Assembly (NCBI GenBank): GCA_007741555.1
Contig: CP036526.1
Location: 4,526,001 to 4,590,000, forward strand
DNA from: Stieleria marina
Lineage (GTDB): Bacteria; Planctomycetota; Planctomycetia; Pirellulales; Pirellulaceae
Direction of reading: 5' to 3'
Length of the DNA: 64,000 nt
This document shows, piece by piece, positions 32,201 through 38,268 of the stretch (position 1 is its first letter; every line of letters starts with the position of its first letter). Made by a program: the position numbers and the translations under genes. Under the pieces are notes generated by a model. The model was not told the DNA's origin, ran no database searches, and was given only the letters and a program-made list of their open reading frames with translations.

Positions 32201-35022
32201 GTTGTGATCGGATCGGCATCTGCAAGCGTGATCGACTGAACTTGCGGAGCCACGTTGTCAATCGAGTAATCGGGGTGGTTGCCCGAATCAACCGCAATGT
32301 ACTGGTTCGCTAAGTCGCGAATGGTTTGGTTGGCCAAGATGACGATCGACAGCGTCCCCTGTCCCGGACCAGTGTAGACGTTGACGCGGCGTTGGGTGCT
32401 GTTGACATAGTCGACCGACGACACGGTGGCACTGGGGAAACCGACTTGATCGATCTCAACGTCCGACGGATGGTATCCGTTGACAAGCTCGCTGAAGGTC
32501 ACCAGGAACGATACGTTCGTCAGCGAATTCGTGACCGATTGCTCCAGCAGCACGCTGGAAACCGTCGGCGGCGTGCGGTCAACATAGAACTGCTGCGACG
32601 ACACGACTTGACTCGCCATCGAGTTGCCCGCTGCGTCGGTCAGGTCATTGCTGGATGCGTACATATAGACCCCACCCTCGTAGCTGCTGACGTCAACGGT
32701 GATTGTGGCCATATTGCCCGTCACAACGAGGGAACTGATTGGCGGCGGCGGTGACGAGGCGGGAGAGGTGAAGACAGTAAAATCACTGGCGTCAATGTTC
32801 AGCACCGGCTCGCTGTAAGTGACTTGATATTGAATCGAGTCGCCGGTCGTTACCGTCGGATGAACGCGATCAACCGAAACAATGGTCGGCGCTGTCTTGT
32901 CGATCAGGTAAATCTCTGCGTTTGCAGCAGACGTATTGAGCGAGTTGCCAGCCAAGTCATCAATCGATGCCGTTGGCGAAACCTCCAATTGCAAGGTTCC
33001 GTCACCCGTTCCCGTCGCCACATCAATCGTGTAGTCGGTTGATGTTCCCGAGATACCAGTGATCGAATGCCCCGATAATCCACCGGTCGCCAACAGTTCA
33101 AAATCGGCGCTGTCGACGTTCATCACAGGTTCATCGAACGTGACGGCATACTGCACGGTCGCCAGGTTGCTTTGTGTTGGATCCAGGCGTGACATAGAAA
33201 CGATCGAAGGCATCTCTCGATCGATCGTGACTGCTGGATTGCCGGTCAGTCCACTAGCCAAAAGATTGCCCGCCGCGTCTTGCACCCCTTGGCCTGAATT
33301 GACGTCAATCGAAACGGTTCCTGATCCCGTTCCTGTATTGACCGCAACACGCCGCACGTTGGTGGATTGGTAGGCGACCCAGGCAATCGACGTGCCAGTC
33401 AATCCGCTGGAAACAATGGAGAAGTCAGCAGACGTGTAGCTATTGGTGGACTCGGAAAAGAGCACATCAAAGTAAACGGTCGATGAATTCACAGGGTCTG
33501 AATCGACGGGCGTAACGCTGGTCACGGTCGGAGCAGTCTTGTCGACGGTCAACGGCCCAAATCCGGCTCCGGTGACTCGTTCGTTTCCAGCGAGATCAAA
33601 GATACCCTGATCCGATTCGATGGTCATGCCGATCGTGCCATCGCCTGTTCCCGTGCTAATTTCGACCTGGTAGGACGCTCCGGCGCCGGTCACTTGAGTG
33701 ATCAAGACGTCGGATAGGCCAGCGGTGGAAAGCGTTAGGTCGCCCGCATCAAATCCAACCACAGCTTCAGTAAACAGCACATCAAAAACGGCCGTCGCGG
33801 CATTGGTAATGCTAGGAGTAACCGTGATCGAACTGACCGTTGGCCGCGTCCTATCGATGACAGTGACGCCGGAGGTTGCGCTGGAGGCCGCCATGGGATT
33901 CCCGGCCGTATCATCAATTGTGGCGGTCGGTGATACCGCAAGCTCAACACTGCCATCGCCTGTCCCCGTGTTGACGCTCAGCACATAGGACATCCCAGAG
34001 CCCGAGATGTTGGAAAGCATGGCACCAGTAACGCCCGAGGCTGTCAGCGCGAAATCGCTCAAGCCAACATTGACCACGGGTTCGTCAAACGTGACTGTGT
34101 AGTCAACCAGCGACGCATTCGTTGGACTTGTTGGATCCCCCACAAAGGACACAATCGTCGGGGCAACATGATCGACGCTGTGCGATTGTCCCGTAATTGT
34201 CTGATTGCCGACTCCGTCAATGGCATTGCCCGCAACGTCAACGATCGTATCGTCGTCGATAAAGTCGACTCGCAAATCTCCTTGGCCACTGCCAGTGTTG
34301 ACGCTGATCACATAAGACGAATTCGATCCGCTGACGCTTTGAATCGATGCGGTCGCCGAGGCAGTACCGGCAAGGACGAAGTCGGACGCATCAATCGTTC
34401 CGACGGATTCGCTGAAGGTGATATTGAAATCCACCACAGCGTCCAGCGCCGACGGAGTCCCCACCAGCGTCGCGCCGGATGTCGTCGGAACGGTTTTGTC
34501 GATCGTGTAGGACTCGCCCGTCGTGAACGATCCATCCTGGTTTCCCGTCGTCCCGTTTCCACCGAGCGACTTGTTTTGACCATTCACGATCGAATCGTTG
34601 TCGATCAGATCCAACCGTACCGAACCATCGCCGGAGCCAGTGCTGACGACAATTTGATAAGTCGAACCGCTCCCCGAAACACCGCTAACGGTTGCTCCGG
34701 TAGGTCCGCTGGCGGCGATTGCAAAATCCGTCGCATCGACACCGGAGACACTCTCATCAAATGTCACATCAAAGGCCACTTGGGCATCGTTGGTGGGATT
34801 CGCGTCAGCGCGAACGATCGACAATGCATCGGGTCCAGGCCCCGCCAACACGCGACGCGATTCCAATAGCTCGCAACGCAGATTCCGCCGGCGCGTTTGA
34901 GCGTTCTGATCTCTACGTCTGCGTTCAGAATGCTTTGGACGCAAGTTTTCTCGCCGCGACACTTTAGAAGATTGGTCCCCTTGGTTTAGAGGGACCCCGA
35001 AGTGTCGATTACCATTAGCCAT
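17236..35022 (-). CDS. Giant secreted protein (5,928 residues): Ig-like repeats, SdrD B-like modules alternating with beta-propellers, GEVED, cadherin-like, C-terminal dockerin-like
   Basis: It starts with a basic leader and a LEPR-XLL-like motif (ELLESRRVLA, 51-60). Nine Ig-like repeats of about 105 residues (65-1030; signature FSEPV-x-G-V-x-x-x-DF) are followed by an SdrD B-like module and a lactonase-type propeller (1128-1495); two more Ig repeats, two SdrD B modules and a propeller (1935-2290); a twelfth Ig repeat; four SdrD B modules (2418-2808); then single SdrD B modules alternating with propellers. I count 13 SdrD B modules and 9 propellers in all. The last two propellers are TolB/PD40-like (about 4505-4920 and 5048-5460). 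A GEVED domain (5485-5632), a cadherin-like domain and another beta domain follow. The end is a dockerin-like pair of Ca-binding loops (DTNGDRSVGIPDYG, DYNNDGAIGIPDYG). No enzyme motif was seen. It precedes the PEP-CTERM gene. Confidence 0.93.
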   Translation of the reverse strand: MANGNRHFGVPLNQGDQSSKVSRRENLRPKHSERRRRDQNAQTRRRNLRCELLESRRVLAGPGPDALSIVRADANPTNDAQVAFDVTFDESVSGVDATDFAIAASGPTGATVSGVSGSGSTYQIVVSTGSGDGSVRLDLIDNDSIVNGQNKSLGGNGTTGNQDGSFTTGESYTIDKTVPTTSGATLVGTPSALDAVVDFNITFSESVGTIDASDFVLAGTASATASIQSVSGSNSSYVISVNTGSGQGDLRVDFIDDDTIVDVAGNAIDGVGNQTITGQSHSVDHVAPTIVSFVGDPTSPTNASLVDYTVTFDEPVVNVGLSDFALTASGVTGAMLSNISGSGMSYVLSVNTGTGDGSVELAVSPTATIDDTAGNPMAASSATSGVTVIDRTRPTVSSITVTPSITNAATAVFDVLFTEAVVGFDAGDLTLSTAGLSDVLITQVTGAGASYQVEISTGTGDGTIGMTIESDQGIFDLAGNERVTGAGFGPLTVDKTAPTVTSVTPVDSDPVNSSTVYFDVLFSESTNSYTSADFSIVSSGLTGTSIAWVAYQSTNVRRVAVNTGTGSGTVSIDVNSGQGVQDAAGNLLASGLTGNPAVTIDREMPSIVSMSRLDPTQSNLATVQYAVTFDEPVMNVDSADFELLATGGLSGHSITGISGTSTDYTIDVATGTGDGTLQLEVSPTASIDDLAGNSLNTSAANAEIYLIDKTAPTIVSVDRVHPTVTTGDSIQYQVTYSEPVLNIDASDFTVFTSPASSPPPPISSLVVTGNMATITVDVSSYEGGVYMYASSNDLTDAAGNSMASQVVSSQQFYVDRTPPTVSSVLLEQSVTNSLTNVSFLVTFSELVNGYHPSDVEIDQVGFPSATVSSVDYVNSTQRRVNVYTGPGQGTLSIVILANQTIRDLANQYIAVDSGNHPDYSIDNVAPQVQSITLADADPITTATFSFDVVFSEPVTGVTSSAFALSASGAVVPQIDSVTGDGDTYTVTVTNTGDTGAVQLSLIDDDSIQDALLNPLGGTGNNNGDFDSPTYGVGTTGRIAGRVIDDLDRDGFADAGETGVVGVTVYVDANDNAVWDIGEPSAVTIADDTGTVGVDESGNYLILDVDPGSDHAVRVIPPVGWLATNPATRAAGTGLLTEVQLLRDNIDGNNALEEVAGVTESPDGEFVYIAAYTDNAITAYARNSTTGQLTRIQTVLDGSGGVDGLIGAQSIAISPDGAHLYVASALDDALVMFSRDQATGLLTYLGHLKQGVGGVDGLNEATAIRESADGKHLYVAAVTSGSLAVFDRDPATGLVTFAQKLTGSTGGSFSVDLSPDQRHVYLTSGNSNAFHVYDRDLTTGLLTLSQTVTQSTPGYASLNQPWGVSVSPDGQNIYVATRLSQGVIVLDRDSATGHVSYNQFVPDPYTTSNPDPVSVLVSPDGHHVAVTYQTAGGLAIYARDQTTGALTLVESFKNNVGGFDHLFGAWDVEFSNDGESLYVVAAYDDAVYAFSRDMGDWVPTAISTSVSVGETTTLGAFGISNLVPMVDSIAYSGTGIVTGSTVDFDILFSEPVSGVDASDFLFLGSYSGATVASVNGSGDTYTLTVNLADGSQGTLSPRVSFSGGIVDNEGTPLGGDGSTVFDTIDVDRLAPTLVSSAKLDVDPTNQTSLDYQLVFSEPVTGLDVTDFAVAASGVTGAAVASVTGSDDTYVVAVSHTGGEGTIGLVFADNDSVVDDAGFPLDGVGTATNPLAAYNVQLGSIQGTVFSDLDSDGVLDAGEPGAGAMTVYIDSNNNGTFDTGELTAVTATGTGFYEFTGLVDGNYALRLQGQSPYVQTLPIADGPQLVTVAVANGIALANFGTHEVLPGNIAGNVWNDVNNNGELDAGESGLPGVTLYVDLNLNGAFDSATEPSVVSQTDDGATGGVDETGDYLFTGLAPGDYEIRIVEPQYSLSAASSSWNANQSIAISDSVNLAADNKSITKSPNGKFAVVFDHLRNNVIVYELPVSGVGPITQVQVLTNQFSDTTNKSGDLGFTPDGAFLFVLEHQTRQVKGYSQDPTTGLLTLVSSATVPLGYNYSLQVSPDGSHLYVGGINGISRLSINSNGTLSSASTTSIGARFSDLVFNDDGTRLYAVDSGNVRIRVFSRNTTTGSLSQIEEIGAPAGLSFSGNFSAELSDNGNDFYIVSWAQHTIFHYRTQADGTLQFADHVTIGDTINRTYPLDMTISEDGTRVYAAMSLSGAIMVLERDLVTGTLTPGATIGTPDPAGLGINESSSSMIIIVGPTSVLRVNSRDTSLQLGVLGNTDWLDVTVNEDQTTNLGVPVDAAPPTVTSITTSQTYISGTDTANFVLQFSEPVTGVDVTDFSLALSGVTGASITSVTDLGSGAVYGVTVDSGTGDGTLQLLLVDDDSIIDAGSNPLAGTGTGNGDAVSAVLPVERIVNRTISGTVFNDLDNDGVRDTGEDGADGSQIYIDLNGNGELDTISEPYDWYVSGGTFTFDNLTPGTYTLRVTDRLYFVESAFSTTTVELGFNDNPLVVDVPATENQSAFVGVVFEDLNANGVRDAGEPGIPGETMYWDDNNNGLFETGDTFVVTAADDSGTPEDEAGTYSLSPLWYRQYVIRVDRGSEWLATSAESASATIAHHTQTVPADFGLQANLTSISGVVFDDVDADGVQSTGENPVSGWTVFLDADNDGVLDTGETSHTTDATGAYSFDQLSLVTHYVRIVPQADFVSTSPESTLVTIATNADTATVDFATHVNATTISGSMFDDSNANGIADTGEGPLVGATVYLDANDNGRLDTGEVTTTTDAAGLYTFTDVQPGEAVVRILPPVGFEQSSPSTPTDRLFVWHGSNKLREINPTDGSTIADYWQSSYPTTSITADGLAFDGTSLWAIDNGQKKIFQIDPDAITIESQIDVSSLGPSTYSVAWNGLATVGSTIYLSGAGGEIGMVDATTGSLIGTSSLFTTNSGSPFLSGVNETTGLGASADGQSLIVATDNDSLLTFDPSTLLISDSDPTIANSQLAGVGSVGGSTYVSRFNSSLLQVHDSTGTLTGALSIGCQAVAVAGGLYQDLAARLTVGLDQQITGVQFGAAQFAGTISGVEFIDTNNSGVQDAGELPAVGVTVFADINDNGSRDGSEPFDISAADGTYSIAGVPLGSVVVRSTSTGHRPSDAYTPQDFLFGLRNQSGSIRIDRLDPANGSITNSLFTTVPYNNGAISMAFDGERLVLIDGSIDMLYQVGLDGSIISSRHLGEPYIDSSSGQTAYTSVQDYGAAVVGGTIYTVRQEFGGLTLYTYDPLSDQFAKARPITFDWGLSSMPSAYTPTTPSANFGVGVSADEQRILVATDDDRVLEIDPVTGVATFDPAPSSSNGTDYAIDSLGGETFISYGGRIEVVDSSGTTLRNMTGIPTYLGLAAGTQRDNGQSVTVLAGQTITVNHGVIETLATISGTVITDVEENGVVDPGDPVVVGATVFLDLDRNGILDGGEPSTTTDVNGDYSFEHVAAGEYSLRVLTSSGVTARALTEDRVRLFQAIRGTDDIVVIQEIDPITGDQLNQFDAPLPTATSIGLAAKGNRIYYSRSGGIDVLDAADGTLLDSIVISNGTKDGMAIIGDRAYVQDYNSNTIEVVDLVTRQIVGTLDIGDANGTGPNSFPISYSLAEAPDGVNLALVPQSGGDVFIVEPNTGVIVETLFDIYAGYGSTSAGGEYFERGWVSSGVQTTITARDSLGLIRRQIPLSYQGYVFGLGATSVPASDHIVTVFAEKSLAGTDFGLVPENATVTGTQFVDANGNDVQDAGESGLQGVTVYVDLNGNGWVDAGEPNTTSAADGTYSLANVPRGSQWIRTVASGYESSATLGTTDRLLGTTRVSDASSPTQYVLQIRELDPVSGFPIRYTNTSVPVLSAYSSAVVNDRIIVVDNLQDKIFQVALDGTLIGEAPLPSSGTSFAYAQGPAVIDGTVYVVMTGGGSSLRLERFDLETNQFYGSMPISADVSQSPSVETMPQISESVAESPDGKSIVLFSHVDDRAFIVDPLTARVTEVVNLVDSFGGVWSAATLGGELYIRGSGSSSNLRVYDASYSLVRTAGNPATGGMAGVTENMVGVVVDASSSVSAIDMGQQAIHTNVSGIVSYDTNVNGLVDPGEETVGATVYLDANRNGVLDTGELTTTTLADGSYSFTQLAPGDYSVAVVRSTTDRVVTSESETALYALEVSGGVSMIRKHDPITGQTLRQFSPPGTSTDSAGLAVDDYGLYYSTFEGVWVLNYDTGDVKDFFDLPSASSDGLAVVAGRLFVLQSDTDLILSIDPRTGTLLDTFDINAINNTSYNLAGNLGESTDGENLIARLPSGGGLVINPDTGVIENWYAYNYGSWAIAGADGELYRSNGGTTIRVESESEQQIRLVPVGYEPRAIAAAVIPAAGYDLRAADKIHFPGRDFQLAPADQFPTTTISGTVWSDDNRDGQRDASEAGIAGATVYVDLNQNGFLDAGDLTEITVADDLATAGIDEAGNYAFTGLTPGYYDVRQVLLPSSIGTSPYNPVLTYDARYDTDASIPTQFEPHPLDDLRVSATGRYVAYSTTRQMVPSDTNTTRDVYLLDRVTDQHELISVNTAGVAANNNSLEPDVSSNGRYVVFRTWATNLDAGDTDNFLDVYVRDRVLGTTTLLTKGGNGGPGNGNSRDAIITPDGRFVVLTSWGDQLVPGDTNGWADTFLFDLQSNSVTRVSTTDSGMQLTDASSWGADITPDGQYVVFETVSSQLAGGFTTANDTNGVSDLFVKNMTTGQVEVVSASATGTLGNSVSSKRSISDDGRWVAFESSASNLTLDPHAGPGAAFYVYLKDMQTGDIKRISNTAVTGSYEGNSRRPEISGDGRFVVFESDGQLVAADTNSSVDIYLYDRITDKLTLVSQGDNGVLSRNASNNAVISADGSTIAFTTISSNILGTNNVGGIVTVDVDRLLGAHTVQLSNITPSIGNDFGQIAVTSSFAGTLWQDDNGDGVIDAGETRLPGRTIFIDTNEDGVFTAGEPSQVTLADDPATPTINEAGTYEFAGLADGQYTVLQVLPANWTQTSPLQSAGLELLADTEYIHGVNNTTQPIYDSASSDYGRFIAFSTNKSMLPIDTNSGSDLYVLDRDTGLLDLVSQSSSGVLANGVNRNVSISGDGRYVAFRSFASNLSAADNNGTWDIYVRDRLLGTTTLVSAHDSGQGQSLQVGNSYSYNPQISQDGSVVTFWSNSNNLIAGDVNGQFDVFLKDLQTGTVEIISVDSSGNQATGGDSHASLPSNDGQLVGFWSGASNLVPGDTNNVRDVFLRDRQKGVTERVSVSETGEQANGATNLFSMSDDGRYFALMSSATNLTSDAGLSGNRQIYLKDRLTGSVTLVSRGDGTLPNGVSLYPSISSDGRWISYQSSATNIVPGDTNGADDVFLYDTINGTTTMLSENVGGVASDGPSDWPRMSRDGSTITFNSAASDLVDQPPSSGGLYAYSTPSSVPGSLEIDLGIEQTLVGQNLGSQVMVDRSDAPLTFGTPTHALGSDVRLGSEASFDLIAGQPSSDNDGVVTTSGIVAGFDATFDVTSSTAGTLAAWIDFNGDGDFDPEERSQFSIGTVDQVTTDSITIAIPTSAISGNQWARFRFSTDSASVQSPTGPAVDGEVEDYSFVIAAPVAPSSIDLSSSSINENTDTSAADLLFAQLSAVDQDPGDSHSFQLVAGTGDTDNSRFVIVGNELKLRQGEVIDYENQSTYLVRIRATDSVGLEVEQEISLNVNNLVEISKSDITIGDGSSQRSRIDSVTIQFDTDVILQPGAITVYQRGSSGGEVGTVISPIDGTAAGTFTLTFNGAFTQFGSLADGNYEIRVDASKVVSIDGFFLDTNQDGIQDSSTGDNFTFGDTANDNFFRHYGDTNGDRSVGIPDYGKFRLAFGKSLGDAGFDPSLDYNNDGAIGIPDYGQFRIRFGKSVSFE
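18640..21500 (-). repeat. Duplicated SdrD B plus TolB-like propeller segment
   Basis: Two successive blocks inside the giant protein, about 18640-20165 and 20165-21760, share the same order: an SdrD B-like module (DDNxDG, AGET/ASEAG), a short VLQVLP/VRQVLLP stretch, then a propeller with repeated DTN-x-x-x-D(I/V)(Y/F)-(V/L)-x-DR and SxDGRYVxF motifs. This suggests internal duplication of a roughly 500-residue unit. Confidence 0.7.
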
Positions 35023-35613
35023 CAGATCATCTCATGGGCAGGGAGCTTGGGCATGATCACCAGTCCAGGCGAGGGACCACTATAACAACCCGAATGGGCC
35101 GCTGCCCGCCCTTGAGTTGATCCAATCCAAGTTTCCTATCCCGATTTGCATCCAGAACGCACTATCCGGCTCTGAGCTTTGGTCCGGGCAGTACTGGCAT
35201 CATTCATTAGCCTCCCCTCCGTAGAACTAGTGTCTGCTTTGGTTCGAAACTAAAGAATCCTGTTTACGTCTTCTTCGGGCAGGTCGGGCGCACAAACGGC
35301 CGGTTGAGAAAACAGCATGGAGGCGATTGGGAAGAGCCTGATAGATGCAATGTCGAGTTGCGACTGGCGCGAGGCCCGGGTGTCAGAAAGCGATCTAGGA
35401 AAAGCTGAATGCATCAACGAACAACTTCACTAGGCGCACTAATTGGACGCACTTCAATTGTAGCCAACATACTTCAAACATCGTTTCCGCAGTTGTGACG
35501 CTGCAAGATGCCGAGTTGATCACAACGACCAATGACGCGGCTTATTTATAGCCATGAAGTTGACGTGGATGCTAATGCGACTTCCGAAGTGGTGACTTTT
35601 AGTTAAGACGCAT
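35023..35613. other. Intergenic, 5' region of the 5,928-residue gene
   Basis: No coding frame was recognised. It must include the promoter of the minus-strand giant gene; I cannot place it. No clear terminator or RNA. Confidence 0.5.
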
Positions 35614-36201
35614 ATGGCTCGAATTCGCGAAGTGTCGAGTCAACAAGCGGGACAAAAACTGTCGTGCAGGCTGTTCAAGCCAAACTTCAGTTTGGACGGA
35701 AGCAAAACAACGTTCGTCCGGCGTTATGCGGCCGACGGACCGTGCTGTGGAAGCTGGCTATCTTCTGTCTGTGTGATGAATGCCGACGGCAGCCGTTTGT
35801 ATGAAATCATCACTGGCGAGGACAGCTTGAACACTGAACCTGCTTGGTCGCGAGACGGATGGAATCGGATCAGCTTCAACCGCATGAACGGGAAGGATCA
35901 TAGGCCTCACTGTAATGACGCAAATGGGCAGCCTGGTGTGGAACAAAGGATCGGCCAGCGGGGTTGGATTAATCCACACTTGGTGGACGATCGCGTTTTT
36001 ATTCAACAACATGGCGGCAAAAGTTTTCTGCTGTTCGCAAAAGGCGGAGCGACCATGCAGTACGACGTGTGGACTTGCCCACGAAAAGTTGACGGTGGTT
36101 CGGTCTTAACGGGAAGAAAAAAGGCGAGTTCTGACGATCAGGATTCGCCGACGAGTAAGGCTTCTTTTATGGATTGCTCAAAGTCGTTTGGACTTCGGTA
36201 G
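35614..36201 (+). pseudogene. TolB/PD40-like fragment, probably truncated by an IS remnant
   Basis: A 195-codon ORF whose first 90 residues carry PD40 beta-propeller hallmarks: PNFSLDGSKTTFV, VCVMNADGSRLYEI and EPAWSRDGWNRISF, as in TolB-like propellers. There is no signal peptide and no ribosome-binding site, and only about two blades are present where a propeller needs six or seven. Its last 20 or so codons run into the antisense of an IS3-type transposase remnant (36138 onward), so its 3' end is probably replaced by foreign DNA. Non-functional relic is the likeliest reading. Confidence 0.45.
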
Positions 36202-36420
36202 CCCAGTGACGAGTGTAATCGGCGGGATAGGCGGGCCTGTAGGATCACTGAATTTAGATCGATGCGACAACAGTATCGTGTTCGTGTGTGTCATAGATCT
36301 GCTGGGCTTCTGCGGCATTGTAGCTCTTAGAGAACGGCTCCATGGGTGCTCATAGCAGCTGCCACGACGACTCATGCTCCAAATTGCCTCATTTTTCTTG
36401 AGCCGATTTCGGAAGCCCCA
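36138..36420 (-). pseudogene. IS3-family transposase (OrfB C-terminal part), frameshifted remnant
   Basis: Three reading frames of the minus strand together rebuild the C-terminus of an IS3-type DDE transposase. MSRRGSCYE (around 36375) matches the conserved MSRRGNCYDN block. A second frame continues with MEPFSKSYNAAEAQQIYD, where IS3 OrfB has the MESFF region containing the catalytic Glu. A third frame supplies SRRLHSSLGYRSPNDFEQ and a stop at 36138, matching the R-RxHSALGYxSPxxFE terminus. At least two frameshifts and an in-frame TAA make it inactive. The DD-containing upstream part was not found, so it is a 5'-truncated relic. Confidence 0.75.
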
Positions 36421-37128
36421 GTGCCGCATATACAGTCCAACGTGGAGCGGCCCGCAATAATTTGCCGCTTTACTTCGACGCGTGGGTGACGCACACCTCA
36501 CGCAGTTTGGGCAATTCGCATGCAGGCTCGTAGTATCGGCTGTGGAGACTTTACTCGACCGAGTTCTCGCAGCGGTCGCCTCCGGCTTGACGCTCCGGTG
36601 GCCGACGCCGGATGTTACGGTTTCATTGACCGGAGCGGCGAATCGAAAATCAAATACACCGAAGTTGGACGAGCCGACCTCAATCGCACATCTCGGCAAC
36701 CTACAGAGATGCAACAGACCGAGGCCCTTTCGGAGACCTGGCTGCGATGCGTTGGAGTGCAACAGGCTAACGCGACCGAGCAATTCTAAGGTTCGCAGCG
36801 ATCAGCCGCAAAGTTAGATTGGTAGTCGTCTTGATCGTCAGCAATAGCAACACGTAAGAAACCCCTCTTGTTCTCGCGATGACTCACTCTCATTCTTCGC
36901 GCCAATTTCGATGGACATGCCGAGAGCCGAGTTGCGGTCACGCATCGCTGATATCGACGCCCAGTTCTTCTTCGCTTGGCGGCGGAAGAAATGGCGCGGT
37001 GGGAAGGGCTGTCGGATGACTTTGCGGGTTAGCTAAATTCGAGAGGTCCGAACTATTGAAGATGGTTCGTTTGGTTCTGTTGTGTGGTCTCTTGGGTCGT
37101 TAGAATGCCGTCACAGGAGGACGAGGCT
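36421..37128. other. Relic spacer between the IS remnant and the small ORF
   Basis: No convincing gene. ORFs at 36178-36783 (minus) and 36482-36817 (plus) overlap each other and have shadow-like composition. The segment may include more decayed IS sequence. Confidence 0.45.
37115..37120 (+). promoter_or_regulatory. Strong Shine-Dalgarno AGGAGG
   Basis: AGGAGG lies 8 nt before the ATG at 37129. So strong a site is unusual in this window and argues that a real gene starts, or once started, there. Confidence 0.6.
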
Positions 37129-37409
37129 ATGAAAGACATATTGTTGAAGAGTGTTCACGAGTCGCCGGAGAGCGGCTTGTGTGCGTTGGTGAGTGGAGAG
37201 CTGGCGACGCTCGTTGTTTCCAGATGCGTTGTATCGACGCTTGGGACTGGCTAGCGATTGGTCCCACTGAGACAAACCGTGGCGTATTCAAGTTCCGGCT
37301 GCTTCGTCACGAGAAGCTGGTTGAGCGCTATTCCAGTGGTCGACCGAAAGGCGACACGGAAGTCGTGGCCGACGACTTGTTTGTTTTTGACGGCGTTGCC
37401 GCAAAGTGA
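37129..37409 (+). pseudogene. Small hypothetical gene, apparently frameshifted
   Basis: An ATG with a perfect ribosome-binding site opens a 41-codon frame (MKDILLKSVHESPESGLCAL...) that stops at 37254. An overlapping frame, open across 37179-37409, carries a coherent, charged sequence (RGVFKFRLLRHEKLVERYS, EVVADDLFVFDGVAAK) but no ribosome-binding site. One frameshift between 37180 and 37250 would join them into a single protein of about 93 residues. No family was recognised. Alternatives are a genuine 41-residue peptide or a sequencing error. Confidence 0.35.
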
Positions 37410-37549
37410 CGCCGTGGTCAGTCATGTGAGCCAGAGTTGTCCGCTTGGGCAAGAGTCTCAAGCAAGTCGAGAAAGGCGGCGAATGCTTCGCTTTCTGCTT
37501 TGCCTAGTTGCAGATTTGACGCAAAAGCCCGTAAATCTGACAAACCAAG

Positions 37550-37623
37550 CACCCCCGGCAGGACTCGAACCTGCAACCTGCGCATTAGAAGTGCGCTGCT
37601 CTATCCAGTTGAGCTACAAGGGC
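37550..37623 (-). tRNA. tRNA-Arg (anticodon TCT)
   Basis: The reverse strand folds into a full cloverleaf of 74 nt: acceptor GCCCTTG paired with CGGGGGT (G-U at three positions), D-arm GCTC/GAGC, anticodon stem GCGCA/TGCGC with loop CTTCTAA (anticodon TCT, reading AGA), a 5-nt variable loop, and T-arm GCAGG-TTCGAGT-CCTGC. The discriminator is G and CCA is not encoded. No att-like duplication of its 3' end was noticed nearby. Confidence 0.93.
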
Positions 37624-38268
37624 GTGGTGCGGGGGCGATCGAAGGCAACTGGCGATCTTGCTGGTGACGCTTGCCAGGCTTGGATTCGACGCCTTTGCTA
37701 GATGACATGGTATCGATGCGGTTTCAGATCGTAAACGATGGCAATTTGTTCGCGCCGCGGAACTGTTCATTCCGGACCATTCATTCTCAAGTCCGAGCGT
37801 GAACTTGAATTTCAGCCGGCTCTGGGCGGAGAGTTTGGACTCGCTGCCTGGCGGCGCCTCAGCGCCCCATTCGTGTCTCCAAGGTTTCGCTGTAGGTAAG
37901 CGACGTCACACGTGATCTTGCCAGCCGATCGGGCTTTCTGAGGGCACATGAATGCCGGATGTTGGAATGATCCTGAGAATTGATTGGGAAACGCAGGGGT
38001 TGTGAAACTGACATCGAATTGCGAAACCGCTGTGTTTTACGGGGCCGGCATCGGTGGCGAACTTTAACGGTTAGGCAGAGTTTGCTGATTTTAAGGATTT
38101 TTAGGATTTAGGTTTCATCCTGTGAGGTTTCCTGGACGATATCGCTGGTGAACAGATCTTTCTGGGCCGACGGACGTTGGTTTTGCGAAAGATTGATCCC
38201 GGGGGGGATTACCAGTTTTTGAGAGAGTCAACGACAAAGGTTACGGTCGCAAAGGATGCGGTCAAACG
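37624..38268. other. Intergenic between the tRNA and the BBP7 gene
   Basis: No ORF with coding character. It holds the promoters of the divergent tRNA and barrel genes, but none could be identified confidently. Confidence 0.5.

Noticed and set aside
36178-36783. 201-codon minus-strand ORF
   Set aside because: Only the MSRRGSCYE block is real coding relic (IS3); the rest of this frame is out of register with the transposase.
37550-37623. tRNA-Arg as an integration site for the relic region
   Set aside because: No integrase and no duplicated 3' tRNA segment were seen in the window.
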